From positions 620,001-684,000 of the forward strand of contig MKWP01000014.1 of NCBI GenBank assembly GCA_001899805.1: a stretch of 64,000 nucleotides of DNA. The letters are read 5' to 3'. Below, piece by piece: positions 6,606 to 14,656 of the stretch. How positions within the stretch are numbered: the first letter of the stretch is position 1; every line of letters begins with the position of its first letter. Below the pieces are notes generated by a model. It searched no databases. It worked only from the letters and a program-made list of their open reading frames with translations, and was not told where the DNA came from. Source of the DNA: Lysobacterales bacterium 66-474 (GTDB lineage Bacteria > Pseudomonadota > Gammaproteobacteria > Xanthomonadales > Rhodanobacteraceae). A program made the translations under genes and the position numbers.

Positions 6606-9600
6606 TTTCTTCGGTTGGGGTTGGCGCCGGGCGTTCGGCAGCGGCGCGGGCCGCTTTGGCCGCAGCCTTGAACACGTCGTCCCGAATCCAAGGTTCCATC
6701 GGGCGCTTCAGGTCCAGATGATAGTCGCCAAACCGCTTGAGCCCGGCGGTGCCGTAGGGCGAGAGAAAGCTGACGTCGGCCCCGGACACTGCGGTGCCGT
6801 CGTTGTGGAGCTTTTGCAGGGCTCGCATCATGTCGACAGTATTCTGCAGGATCACGGCCGAGGCGATCAGGTCGTTGTAGCGCAAATGTTTCTGCTGTTC
6901 GTCGGGATCATTCTCGGGGATCGCATCCCCGCCGAAGGACAGGAACTTGGCAAACCCGTTGTAGGACTCGATCTTGTTGGTCTCGCGGGTGACCTCCTGT
7001 CGCAATGGCAGGCTGCCGATCCACTGCAGCAGAAAAATCGTGCGGTGTGCACGCCCCAGCTCTTGTGCTGCGAGGAACAGTCGATTCCGCCGACTGCTGG
7101 CGCTGAGCCGGCGCAACAACAGTGGCGAGGCAATCGTACCGGCCTGAACGGATAACGCGAGTTGGAGCAAGTCCGGCCAGTGCGTCTGGATCAGCTCCCA
7201 GTCGATCGTGTTGTTGAAGAGCGCGTCGATGTGGGTGTAGCGGCTCTGACTGTGCGGCCGGTAGAAGTTCAGGTCTTTCCAATTGCGGATGCGCGGCAGA
7301 AGGTGGATACCCAAGAGATACGTGAACGCGAACACGACGGCCGACTGCCCTTGCGTATCCGAATACACCGTATCGGGCTCGACCGAAAGGCCGGCCTTCA
7401 GCAGCCCTTCGATAACATACACCGCCTCCCAGATGCCGGGCGGGATGAAGTGCCGGAAGGTGGCAATGTAGTTGTTGGCCACATGGCGGTACGCCACGGC
7501 ACCCATCTTCTTGTAACGGAAGTGATAGCCGGCGAGCAGGTTCTGGTCGTAGAAGTCGTACTGGGTTCCATCCGCCGCCACGCTTTTGCCATCGCCCCAC
7601 ACACGCGGCAGGTCCAGACGCAGGTACAGCTCGGCCAACTCGCGCGTGGCGGCATCGAGCTTTTCCACCGTGATGTGGCGCCGGTGTACCCGCGAGATCA
7701 TGTGCGGGCTCACCGGATCGGTGAAATGCTTGGCCGCCTGGTTGGCACCAAGGTTGCACCCCATCGCAAAGACGGTTTGGAGGTAACGCTCGGTCGCGTG
7801 CTTTATCTTGGGCTCGAAGCCGGAAATCGGGCCGAAGTGGCGCGTGAAGTGAGTCCAGTGTTCGATATTGGCCAGCACGTCCAGCAGGCTGCGAGACGGC
7901 AACTCACGGCTGAGTGCGCTCTGCAGCGCGATGGCGGAGGCGGGAATTTCCCGCGCCTGCAGCCGGCGCAGCACCGGCATCCCATTCGCGCCGATCGCGA
8001 GTTCGCCCTTGAGGTCAGGAAACGAGGTGTCGAGCTTCGCAGCCGTTTCTGTCAGGCGCTGCTTGAGCTCGGCCACGCACTCAGCCGCACTGACCGGAAT
8101 ACCCACGCGCGTGCAAAACGCGATCAGTCGCTGCTCGCACTCCGGCCAAGGCAGCAGGTGCTCGCGAAGATCGGCGAACGCCTCGGAGCCGGTGACGCAG
8201 ATGTCACCGGACTTCAGTTCGCTCGCCAAGTGCGAGAACACGCACATTTCCAGGTAACGGTGATTGAGCGTTCGACCGTCATCTCCCTGCTGAACGATCA
8301 GCCGCCGCCAACGTTCCGAACAGAATGAAAGATCAACTTTGACTTCGAGCCATTCGGCGCGGCGTGACGCGTTCGCGAGCACAACCGCCAGCGCGTCGAT
8401 GAGCGCATGGTTCCGGGTGGCCGAAACGAACTCGAGCGTCTGCGCCAACTGCATCAGCACGGAACGATGGCTCTTGAAAAACCGCCACAGCAGCGGCAGG
8501 TGATTGTTGTCACCGGCCTTCTGGATGGCCGCGCAATCCTCGCGCAGCTTGCCTTCATCGCCAGCCGGCATCAGGAGTGCGCGAATCTGGCGTCCTGCCG
8601 GAAGGTCGTCCGGTTCATCGGTGAGAATTACCAGAACATCGTCCAGCCTGGCCACCAGTCGTTCGGCCATTTCCCGCTGGTGCATGTGGATCATCATGAG
8701 CTCTTCCCGAGCCCGCTTGTGAAGTGTGCTGACTCGGCGGATGAACATCTCCGCCAGATCATCGCGTGCCCGGACGCGCATACGGTGAATCAGCGCGAGC
8801 ATCAGCGCGTAGCGCCGCGCGGGCTTGGTACGCCTAAGATCGTCGGCGTCGAGAAGTGATGCCTGGTGTGCGAAATGGCGCAGCTTACCGACTGGTATTC
8901 CACGCAACGGCGTTTCCACGTCGCCGAGGGTGTTCAGCCAGGTCATCTGGTCCAGGAGAACCTCGAGGTGTTTGCGCGTGGCTCGCTTCGGCAGCGCCTT
9001 GATGGCGCGGAAAGTGCTTTGGTGGCCTGCAAATTCGGTGACGAGCAAGTTGTCGAGGAACGTGCGTCGCTCGTCAGTCAATGCACGATCGATGCGGGCG
9101 TAAAGGCGCTCCTGGGCCGTTGCCGACGCGACTTCGGCAATGTTGTCCAAGGCCGAAAAGGCCGGCAGCTCGTATCGCTGGAAGATCAATTCCTCGATCA
9201 CTGCGTTGATGATGTCAACGCGTTGATCCATCGTTTCGGCCGCCTCATACGCTGCGCGCACTGCAACACGGCTGGCCTCCTTTCCGTAATAGGGCTGAAT
9301 ACCCAGGTACTCACGTACCGCGGTGCAGTGGCGGTAAAACGTCTTGACCTGTCGGTAGTGGACGGCAGCCTTCGGGCCAAGGGTCATCACGGTCCGGATG
9401 TGGTCAATGATCTCGGGCGGAACCGAGCCTGGCGCCGGGAAGTAATGCAGGACCTGAAAGGTCTTGAGCAGCACCGTGAGCCCCAGTTGGCCGCTGCGGC
9501 TATTGGCCGAGCGCGCCACCCAAGCGATCTCGTCCTGGTCGGGTGTGTAGTGTTCGAGAAGGTCGCGCGCCGTAGTGACGCGAGAAAATTGGGGGTATGC

Positions 9601-9621
9601 GGTACGTTCGATGCTCGCCAT
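6565..9621 (-). CDS. tnpA: Tn3-family transposase TnpA
   Basis: About 1018 residues from the Met at 9621 (MASIERTAYPQF; ATGs at 9630 and 9645 are also in frame). The N-terminal DUF4158 region and the C-terminal DDE core are complete. The catalytic Asp, Asp and Glu are recognised in WGDGKSVAADGTQ, VYSDTQGQS and NKIESYNGF. The protein is full length and intact, so the transposase may be active. No resolvase gene was seen next to it. The tnpC-like gene overlaps its 3' end, as in the Tn4652/Tn5041 group. Confidence 0.93.
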   Translation of the reverse strand: MASIERTAYPQFSRVTTARDLLEHYTPDQDEIAWVARSANSRSGQLGLTVLLKTFQVLHYFPAPGSVPPEIIDHIRTVMTLGPKAAVHYRQVKTFYRHCTAVREYLGIQPYYGKEASRVAVRAAYEAAETMDQRVDIINAVIEELIFQRYELPAFSALDNIAEVASATAQERLYARIDRALTDERRTFLDNLLVTEFAGHQSTFRAIKALPKRATRKHLEVLLDQMTWLNTLGDVETPLRGIPVGKLRHFAHQASLLDADDLRRTKPARRYALMLALIHRMRVRARDDLAEMFIRRVSTLHKRAREELMMIHMHQREMAERLVARLDDVLVILTDEPDDLPAGRQIRALLMPAGDEGKLREDCAAIQKAGDNNHLPLLWRFFKSHRSVLMQLAQTLEFVSATRNHALIDALAVVLANASRRAEWLEVKVDLSFCSERWRRLIVQQGDDGRTLNHRYLEMCVFSHLASELKSGDICVTGSEAFADLREHLLPWPECEQRLIAFCTRVGIPVSAAECVAELKQRLTETAAKLDTSFPDLKGELAIGANGMPVLRRLQAREIPASAIALQSALSRELPSRSLLDVLANIEHWTHFTRHFGPISGFEPKIKHATERYLQTVFAMGCNLGANQAAKHFTDPVSPHMISRVHRRHITVEKLDAATRELAELYLRLDLPRVWGDGKSVAADGTQYDFYDQNLLAGYHFRYKKMGAVAYRHVANNYIATFRHFIPPGIWEAVYVIEGLLKAGLSVEPDTVYSDTQGQSAVVFAFTYLLGIHLLPRIRNWKDLNFYRPHSQSRYTHIDALFNNTIDWELIQTHWPDLLQLALSVQAGTIASPLLLRRLSASSRRNRLFLAAQELGRAHRTIFLLQWIGSLPLRQEVTRETNKIESYNGFAKFLSFGGDAIPENDPDEQQKHLRYNDLIASAVILQNTVDMMRALQKLHNDGTAVSGADVSFLSPYGTAGLKRFGDYHLDLKRPMEPWIRDDVFKAAAKAARAAAERPAPTPTEENAKPRPPSEDASA

Positions 9622-9900
9622 GTTCGCCATCCGCAACGAAGACACGAAAGGAAGAGGATAGCAACCGCGGCTCAGAGTTTGGTTCGATCGACCGGCAAGG
9701 ACACGGAATCAACAACTTGGATGCCAAATGTCCAAATTTTGGCTTTATCCGGGCACAATCCCATGTACACCCCCAGGTCGGCCACTCGCTGAACTCAATC
9801 AGCGCTGCGCTTGTGACCATGCCGTCCTCGGAGTTGTGATGGTGATGCCTTTGCTCGCGCGTGGTGAAAGCTCTGTCGATTCTTTTGCGCAAGTGCTGCG

Positions 9901-10929
9901 TCAGGTCCGTGGCCGCGTAATCCTCAACATCGGGTTGCCCTTGACCGCTTTGAGTGGAAAGTAAGCCGCGTGTGTAGCAGGGTCGACCGCAACCACATGC
10001 GCATTGGGACCAAACCAGGCGGTCGCGATCGCGCTGACCGTTTTTCCTTGCACCTTGAATAGCGAAACCTGTCCGGACTCACCGGCGACGTACAGCCAGC
10101 CAAGCATCGGATCGAAGGCGAGCACATCGGGGTCTTGTGCGACATTGAAGGACGCCAACACCTTGCGGTTGGCAAGGTCCAAGACCAGCAGCTTGTCGTT
10201 GCCTTCGCATGCAATGAAGGCGAGCCGCGCGGGTGCGTCGATGTAGAGGCCGTGGTTGCCTTTTGCGCCTGGCAAGTTGATGCGTGCAACCACTTTGTCG
10301 ATGGCCGGATTGATTTCCGCCAGCTGGCCGCGCGTCTGCGCATTGGCGAAGATGTGCCGCGAGGCCGGGTCATATTGCGTGTTACCGACCTCCCAACCCA
10401 GCGGGATGGTGGCGATGCGCTTGTTGTTTGCCGTGTCGATGACAGTGTCGGTGCCGCCGTGCTCATCGGAGACATACAGCTTGTGCACGCCGGGTGCGTA
10501 CGCCATGCCATCCGGGTAATCGCCACCGGGCGTGCGCGCGATGATCTTGAATGTCCTGGCATCGATCGCGACCACTTCATCCGTTCCAGTGGCAGAGGCG
10601 TACACGCGATCCAGTTGCGGCACGTAGAGCACCCCGTGCACGTGGCTGACATCGGGGATGGTCGCGATCACTTTCCGCTGCGCGGTGTCGAACACCACTA
10701 CCGTGCTGTCGCCCAGATGCGCGAGAAAAAGATGATGGCGCTTGGCATTCAGACTGGCGTAGTCCCAGCGGGTGGCTTTGCCGGGTAAAGACACGTTCGC
10801 AACTGTCGTCAGCGGCAAGGTCCCACCCGCACCGCCCGCATAACTGCATGGGACCAGGAGAAAGGCCTGCGCAAACATCGCGGCGAGCAATGCCGATTTC
10901 CGCGAGCGTTTGGTTTTATCCAAGTTCAT
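9901..10929 (-). CDS. Secreted YVTN-type beta-propeller protein
   Basis: A 342-residue protein starting at ATG 10929, chosen for the GGAGGAGG site 8 bp upstream and the following signal peptide (KSALLAAMFAQAFLLVPCSYAGG). Repeats of the YVTN/NHL type follow (VVVFDTAQRKVIATIPDV, VVAIDARTFKIIARTPGG, LLVLDLANRKVLASFNVA), predicting a seven-bladed propeller in the periplasm. Family members bind ligands or act in metal and electron-transfer processes, but there is no specific prediction here. It is divergent from the PepSY gene. Confidence 0.8.
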   Translation of the reverse strand: MNLDKTKRSRKSALLAAMFAQAFLLVPCSYAGGAGGTLPLTTVANVSLPGKATRWDYASLNAKRHHLFLAHLGDSTVVVFDTAQRKVIATIPDVSHVHGVLYVPQLDRVYASATGTDEVVAIDARTFKIIARTPGGDYPDGMAYAPGVHKLYVSDEHGGTDTVIDTANNKRIATIPLGWEVGNTQYDPASRHIFANAQTRGQLAEINPAIDKVVARINLPGAKGNHGLYIDAPARLAFIACEGNDKLLVLDLANRKVLASFNVAQDPDVLAFDPMLGWLYVAGESGQVSLFKVQGKTVSAIATAWFGPNAHVVAVDPATHAAYFPLKAVKGNPMLRITRPRT

Positions 10930-11099
10930 GTCGAAGTCCTCCTCCGTGGCGCAGGCAGGCGTTCTTATGGTGGGTTGATGTTTTGGTGCCATTCGTCGCC
11001 CATACGCCATGGTCAATTCACGTCGTGATAACCGCACCGGGGCTACGCTCGATTTTGCGTGCCAAGGACGCACGCGATTCGAAAGCCAGGAGAAAAGCC

Positions 11100-11429
11100 A
11101 TGTTACGCCAAACTTGCGTCTTGTCCGCCGTCGTGTGTGCAGGGTTGTTGCTGTTCAATGCGCCGGTCTTCGCACAAGTGTCTGCGCAGTCGTCCATGAA
11201 TTCGCAATCCCAGATGGGTATGACCGATGCGCAGGTTACCCAGAGGTTGCAGGCAGCCGGCTACACCCACGTGAAAAATGTCAAGCATGAAGGCGACCAC
11301 TTCGATGCCGACGTCACGAAGAACGGCAAGTCGATGCACGTTCACGTAAACGCCAAGACAGGCGCCATCACGCCGGCCAAAAACGAAAGCGAAGAAGACG
11401 ATGACGACGACGGGAACTCCGGAGTCTAG
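11100..11429 (+). CDS. Small periplasmic PepSY-domain protein
   Basis: A 109-residue protein with a signal peptide (CVLSAVVCAGLLLFNAPVFA). One PepSY-like unit follows (MTDAQVTQRLQAAGYTHVKN to MHVHVNAKTGAITPA), and the tail is very acidic (ESEEDDDDDGNSG), possibly cation-binding. The start ATG at 11100 has AGGAG 8 bp upstream. It stands alone between a beta-propeller gene and the chromate cluster. Confidence 0.75.
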   Translation: MLRQTCVLSAVVCAGLLLFNAPVFAQVSAQSSMNSQSQMGMTDAQVTQRLQAAGYTHVKNVKHEGDHFDADVTKNGKSMHVHVNAKTGAITPAKNESEEDDDDDGNSGV

Positions 11430-11480
11430 CCTGCTTCCAGGCATCGCCTTTTGCAATCATCGGATCAGTGGTTTCGAAAT

Positions 11481-12713
11481 CTAACATTCTTCCGGCGGCT
11501 TGAGCCGCCGGAACTGCGTCAGCAGCAGGAGATCGTAGATGATCTTCAGCGTGCCGCAGATCAACAACGGCCAAGCGAACGCGGAAGCGGCGAACAGTGC
11601 GCCCGCCATCGCCGGGCTCGCGGCCGAAGCGAGACTGCGGGGTACGGAGGTGAGGCTTGCGGCAGCAGGCCGTTCGGCCTCGGTCACCACCGCCATCACG
11701 TAGGACGAGCGGGTCGGTACGTCCATCTGGGAGAGCGCGGCGCGCGCCAGCAGGAGCGCCAACGCCAAGCCAAGGGTGGGGGCCAGTGCGGCCAGGATCA
11801 GCGCGATGCTCGAAGGGATATGCGTGAACACCATCGTGTTGACCAGCCCGAAGCGTCGTGACAGGCGCGCCGCGGCCGGATACGACAGCGCCGCCAGCAA
11901 ACTCGCACAGAAAAAGAACAAACCGGCGGCGGCGAGCGAGAGATGAAACCGCTGGAACAACCACAAGGCCAGCAGCGACTGCACCACGAATCCACCCGCG
12001 AACGCATCCAGGCTGAATAGTGCAGCCAGCCTGATCACGATTGCACGCGAAGGCCCGAGTGCCGCGGAAGGTGCAGCGGTGGTTGGGACCGGCCGTTGCG
12101 GCAGGCGTGCGTAGAGCCAGCGCCCCGCCACGCCGAGCAACGCATACAGCACGAACATCCCGCGCATTGCGCTCAGCTGATCCAAGCCAAACGGCGCCAC
12201 CAGCTCGGGAACACCGGCGATCAGTGCGCCCATCGCCGCGGCCAGCGCTCCGGCCAGGCTGTAACGCGCAAACATCCTGGTGCGATCGGTATGGCCGGCT
12301 TCGTGTGCCAAGGCCGCGTGTTCCAGCGGCACGAACACGCTGACGTTGCCGGCGGAGGGATTGATCGTGCCCGCGAACGCGATCGCGAGCAGGATTGCGT
12401 ACTGGTGGAATGAGGCGAACGCGAGTCCGGTGGCCACCATCAGCCCGGCTGCGATCAGCAGCAGCCGGCGGTAGCCGTAGCGGGCTCCCAAGACGCCTGC
12501 GCCGATCGTCAGGCAGGCCGATCCCGACAGCGATACCGTGGCGAGCACCCCGACTGCCAGCGGCGTGAAGCCCAGCGCCAGCAGGTAAGCCGGCAACAGG
12601 ATCGCGACGAAGCTGTCACCGAAATCGCGCAACGCGCGTGCGGCAAACAGGCAGTTCAGTGGATCGAGCGTCCCTCCAGGCGTTCCGGCGACTTCGCTCA
12701 TCGAAGCACGCAT
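11481..12713 (-). CDS. MFS transporter of the chromate cluster
   Basis: A 410-residue protein with 12 predicted membrane helices and MFS-style loop motifs (GARYGYRR; RLSRRFG). It is transcribed away from chrB, with only 36 bp between the two starts, so they share the palindromic operator at 12733-12747. MFS genes are often found beside chrB/chrA, but their substrate there is not established. A Met five codons in (12701) is an alternative start. Confidence 0.8.
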   Translation of the reverse strand: MRASMSEVAGTPGGTLDPLNCLFAARALRDFGDSFVAILLPAYLLALGFTPLAVGVLATVSLSGSACLTIGAGVLGARYGYRRLLLIAAGLMVATGLAFASFHQYAILLAIAFAGTINPSAGNVSVFVPLEHAALAHEAGHTDRTRMFARYSLAGALAAAMGALIAGVPELVAPFGLDQLSAMRGMFVLYALLGVAGRWLYARLPQRPVPTTAAPSAALGPSRAIVIRLAALFSLDAFAGGFVVQSLLALWLFQRFHLSLAAAGLFFFCASLLAALSYPAAARLSRRFGLVNTMVFTHIPSSIALILAALAPTLGLALALLLARAALSQMDVPTRSSYVMAVVTEAERPAAASLTSVPRSLASAASPAMAGALFAASAFAWPLLICGTLKIIYDLLLLTQFRRLKPPEEC

Positions 12714-12732
12714 TTGTGGTGAAAACTACTTC

Positions 12733-12747
12733 AGCGTAGCATACGCT
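12733..12747. promoter_or_regulatory. Perfect inverted repeat between MFS gene and chrB, probable ChrB operator
   Basis: AGCGTA-GCA-TACGCT, a 6-bp perfect inverted repeat inside a looser dyad TTCA...TGAA (12730-12754). It covers the region just before and into the chrB start codon (12750) and lies between two divergent genes. ChrB is known as a chromate-sensing autoregulator, so this is the best candidate binding site. Confidence 0.55.
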
Positions 12748-12749
12748 AC

Positions 12750-13721
12750 ATGAAGCCGAATCTCTCACCCTGGCTGATGTTGGTGATCTCGTTGCCGGGG
12801 CGTAGCCAGACGCCGCGCATGCGGTTGTGGCGGGCGCTGAAAGGCGCCGGCGCGGCGATGCTGCGTGATGGTGTGTACGTGCTGCCGGACGGTGAAGAAG
12901 CGCGAAAGCTCTTCAAGGCTCAGGTCGACGAGGCGACCCGAGCCGGCGGCAGCGCGCACGTGGTGCCGTTCACCTCGACCGATCCCAAGCAGGAAACCGA
13001 GCTGCGCACTGCCTTCGATCGTATCCAGGCTTACGCACAGGGGCTCGAACATCTGGCTGCGTTCCGAAGCGAATTACGGAAGCTCACAGAGACTGAAGCA
13101 CGCAAGCAGCTCGCCACGGTCCGACGGGAACTGGAAACAGTTGCCGCGATCGACTTCTTTCCGGGGGCGGCACGGGCGCAGGTGGAAACCGCGCTGGTCG
13201 ACGCCGAACACACCCTCAACGCACAGTTCGCGCCCGACGAACCGCAGGGAAAGAAAACGGCGATTCCACATCGCCGCCTGCAGGATTACCGCGGCCGTGT
13301 GTGGGCCACGCGTCGGCACCTGTGGATCGATCGCGTGGCCTCGGCTTGGCTGATCCGCCGCTTCATCGATCCACGCGCCGAGTTCCGTTGGCTGAAAAAA
13401 CCCACCGATTGCCCCAAGCGCGCCGTGGGGTTCGATTTCGACGGCGCCGAGTTCAGCCACGTCGGTGCGCGCGTGACCTTCGAAGTCCTGGCCGCGAGCT
13501 TTGGTCTCGATCGCGATCCGCGCCTGGCGCGGCTGGGGCGCCTGATCGGTTATCTCGACATCGGCGGCGTACCCGTGGCCGATGCCGCCGGTTTCGCCAG
13601 CGTCATGGCGGGTGCGCGTGCCCGCCAAGGCGAGGACGACGATGCGCTGCTGGCGGACATGTCGGTCGTACTCGACTGTCTATACGCGGCTTATTCCGAA
13701 ACGCAAGGAGAATCCTCATGA
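12750..13721 (+). CDS. chrB: Chromate resistance regulator ChrB
   Basis: A 323-residue protein with the two ChrB domains. The N-terminal half (SLPGRSQTPRMRLWRALKGAGAAMLRDGVYVLP) is the winged-helix ChrB_N region. The C-terminal half (WATRRHLWIDRVASAWLIRRFIDPRAEF) is the ChrB_C domain. It regulates chromate efflux genes in response to chromate. The start codon is embedded in the palindromic operator and has no Shine-Dalgarno site, so the mRNA may be leaderless. It overlaps the DUF1259 gene (ATGA) and is first in an operon of five genes ending in chrA. Confidence 0.92.
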   Translation: MKPNLSPWLMLVISLPGRSQTPRMRLWRALKGAGAAMLRDGVYVLPDGEEARKLFKAQVDEATRAGGSAHVVPFTSTDPKQETELRTAFDRIQAYAQGLEHLAAFRSELRKLTETEARKQLATVRRELETVAAIDFFPGAARAQVETALVDAEHTLNAQFAPDEPQGKKTAIPHRRLQDYRGRVWATRRHLWIDRVASAWLIRRFIDPRAEFRWLKKPTDCPKRAVGFDFDGAEFSHVGARVTFEVLAASFGLDRDPRLARLGRLIGYLDIGGVPVADAAGFASVMAGARARQGEDDDALLADMSVVLDCLYAAYSETQGESS

Positions 13722-14644
13722 ATGCTCGTATTTCGTACCTCTCGGCACGTACCTTGTGGACGTTATTGGTCATTGCAGGGCTGGTACTCGCGTGCGGCTC
13801 TGCGGCGGCTGCTTCGCTGGATGTTGCCGCGATTGGCAAGGCGGCGGGCACGAAGGCAACCCTGCAAAGCGATGGTGTAGTGAAGATCGGCTGGAGCCGC
13901 AGCGACGTGCCGGTCACGGTGGATGGCATGCGGCTGCCACCGGCCGCAGGGCTGGGCTCCTGGGCCGCGTTCGCGCCGATGGGCAACCAGGCAATGGTGA
14001 TGGGCGATACGGTGGTGTTCCAGGATGAAGTGGATGCGGCGATGGACGCCGCCTTCGCGCATGGCCTCCACGTCACCGCTCTGCACAACCATTTCTTCTA
14101 TGACCAGCCGAAGGTCTACTTCATGCACATCGAGGGCGAGGATTCCGCGACGGCACTCGCGTCCGACGTCAAGGCCGTGTGGGATGCGATCAAGGCGGTG
14201 CGCGCCGCACGGCCGCAGCCCGCGGACGGCTTCGGTGGCCCCATGCCAACACCGGGCAAGATCGATACGCAGATGCTCACGAAAATCGTGGGTCATCCGG
14301 CGGAGGCCAACAACGGCTCACCGAAGATCACCATCGGCACCACGGGCCGCATGCACGACCAGTCGATCGGCGCCTCGATGGGGCTGACGACCTGGGCAGC
14401 CTTCAGCGGCAGCGACCAACTTGCGGCGATGGACGGCGATTTCATCATGCGCGCCGATGAGGTGCAGCCGGTCTTGCGCGCGTTGCGCAAGGCGGGCATC
14501 CATATCGTCGCCTTGCACAACCACATGATCGGCACGCAGCCGGATTTCTATTTCACGCACTTCTGGGGCAAGGGCAAAGCCGCCGATCTGGCGCGCGGAT
14601 TTCGCGCCGCGCTGGAGGCGCAGGCCGCCGTGGCGAAGCCTTGA
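13718..14644 (+). CDS. Periplasmic DUF1259 (LppY/LpqO-type) protein
   Basis: A 308-residue protein with a signal peptide (LWTLLVIAGLVLACGSAAAA) and two tandem DUF1259 units. Each has a VTALHNH or IVALHNH motif followed by a Y-F-H/T-H segment (KVYFMHIEG; DFYFTHFWG). The repeated histidines could bind metal or an oxyanion. The start ATG 13718 overlaps the chrB stop and has AAGGAG upstream. The family is recurrent in chromate clusters but its role is unknown. Confidence 0.75.
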   Translation: MNARISYLSARTLWTLLVIAGLVLACGSAAAASLDVAAIGKAAGTKATLQSDGVVKIGWSRSDVPVTVDGMRLPPAAGLGSWAAFAPMGNQAMVMGDTVVFQDEVDAAMDAAFAHGLHVTALHNHFFYDQPKVYFMHIEGEDSATALASDVKAVWDAIKAVRAARPQPADGFGGPMPTPGKIDTQMLTKIVGHPAEANNGSPKITIGTTGRMHDQSIGASMGLTTWAAFSGSDQLAAMDGDFIMRADEVQPVLRALRKAGIHIVALHNHMIGTQPDFYFTHFWGKGKAADLARGFRAALEAQAAVAKP

Positions 14645-14656
14645 TATTGTTGGCCG

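Noticed and set aside
13301..13717. Extension of the DUF1259 gene upstream into chrB
   Set aside because: The real start at 13718 overlaps the chrB stop, has AAGGAG upstream and is followed by a signal peptide.
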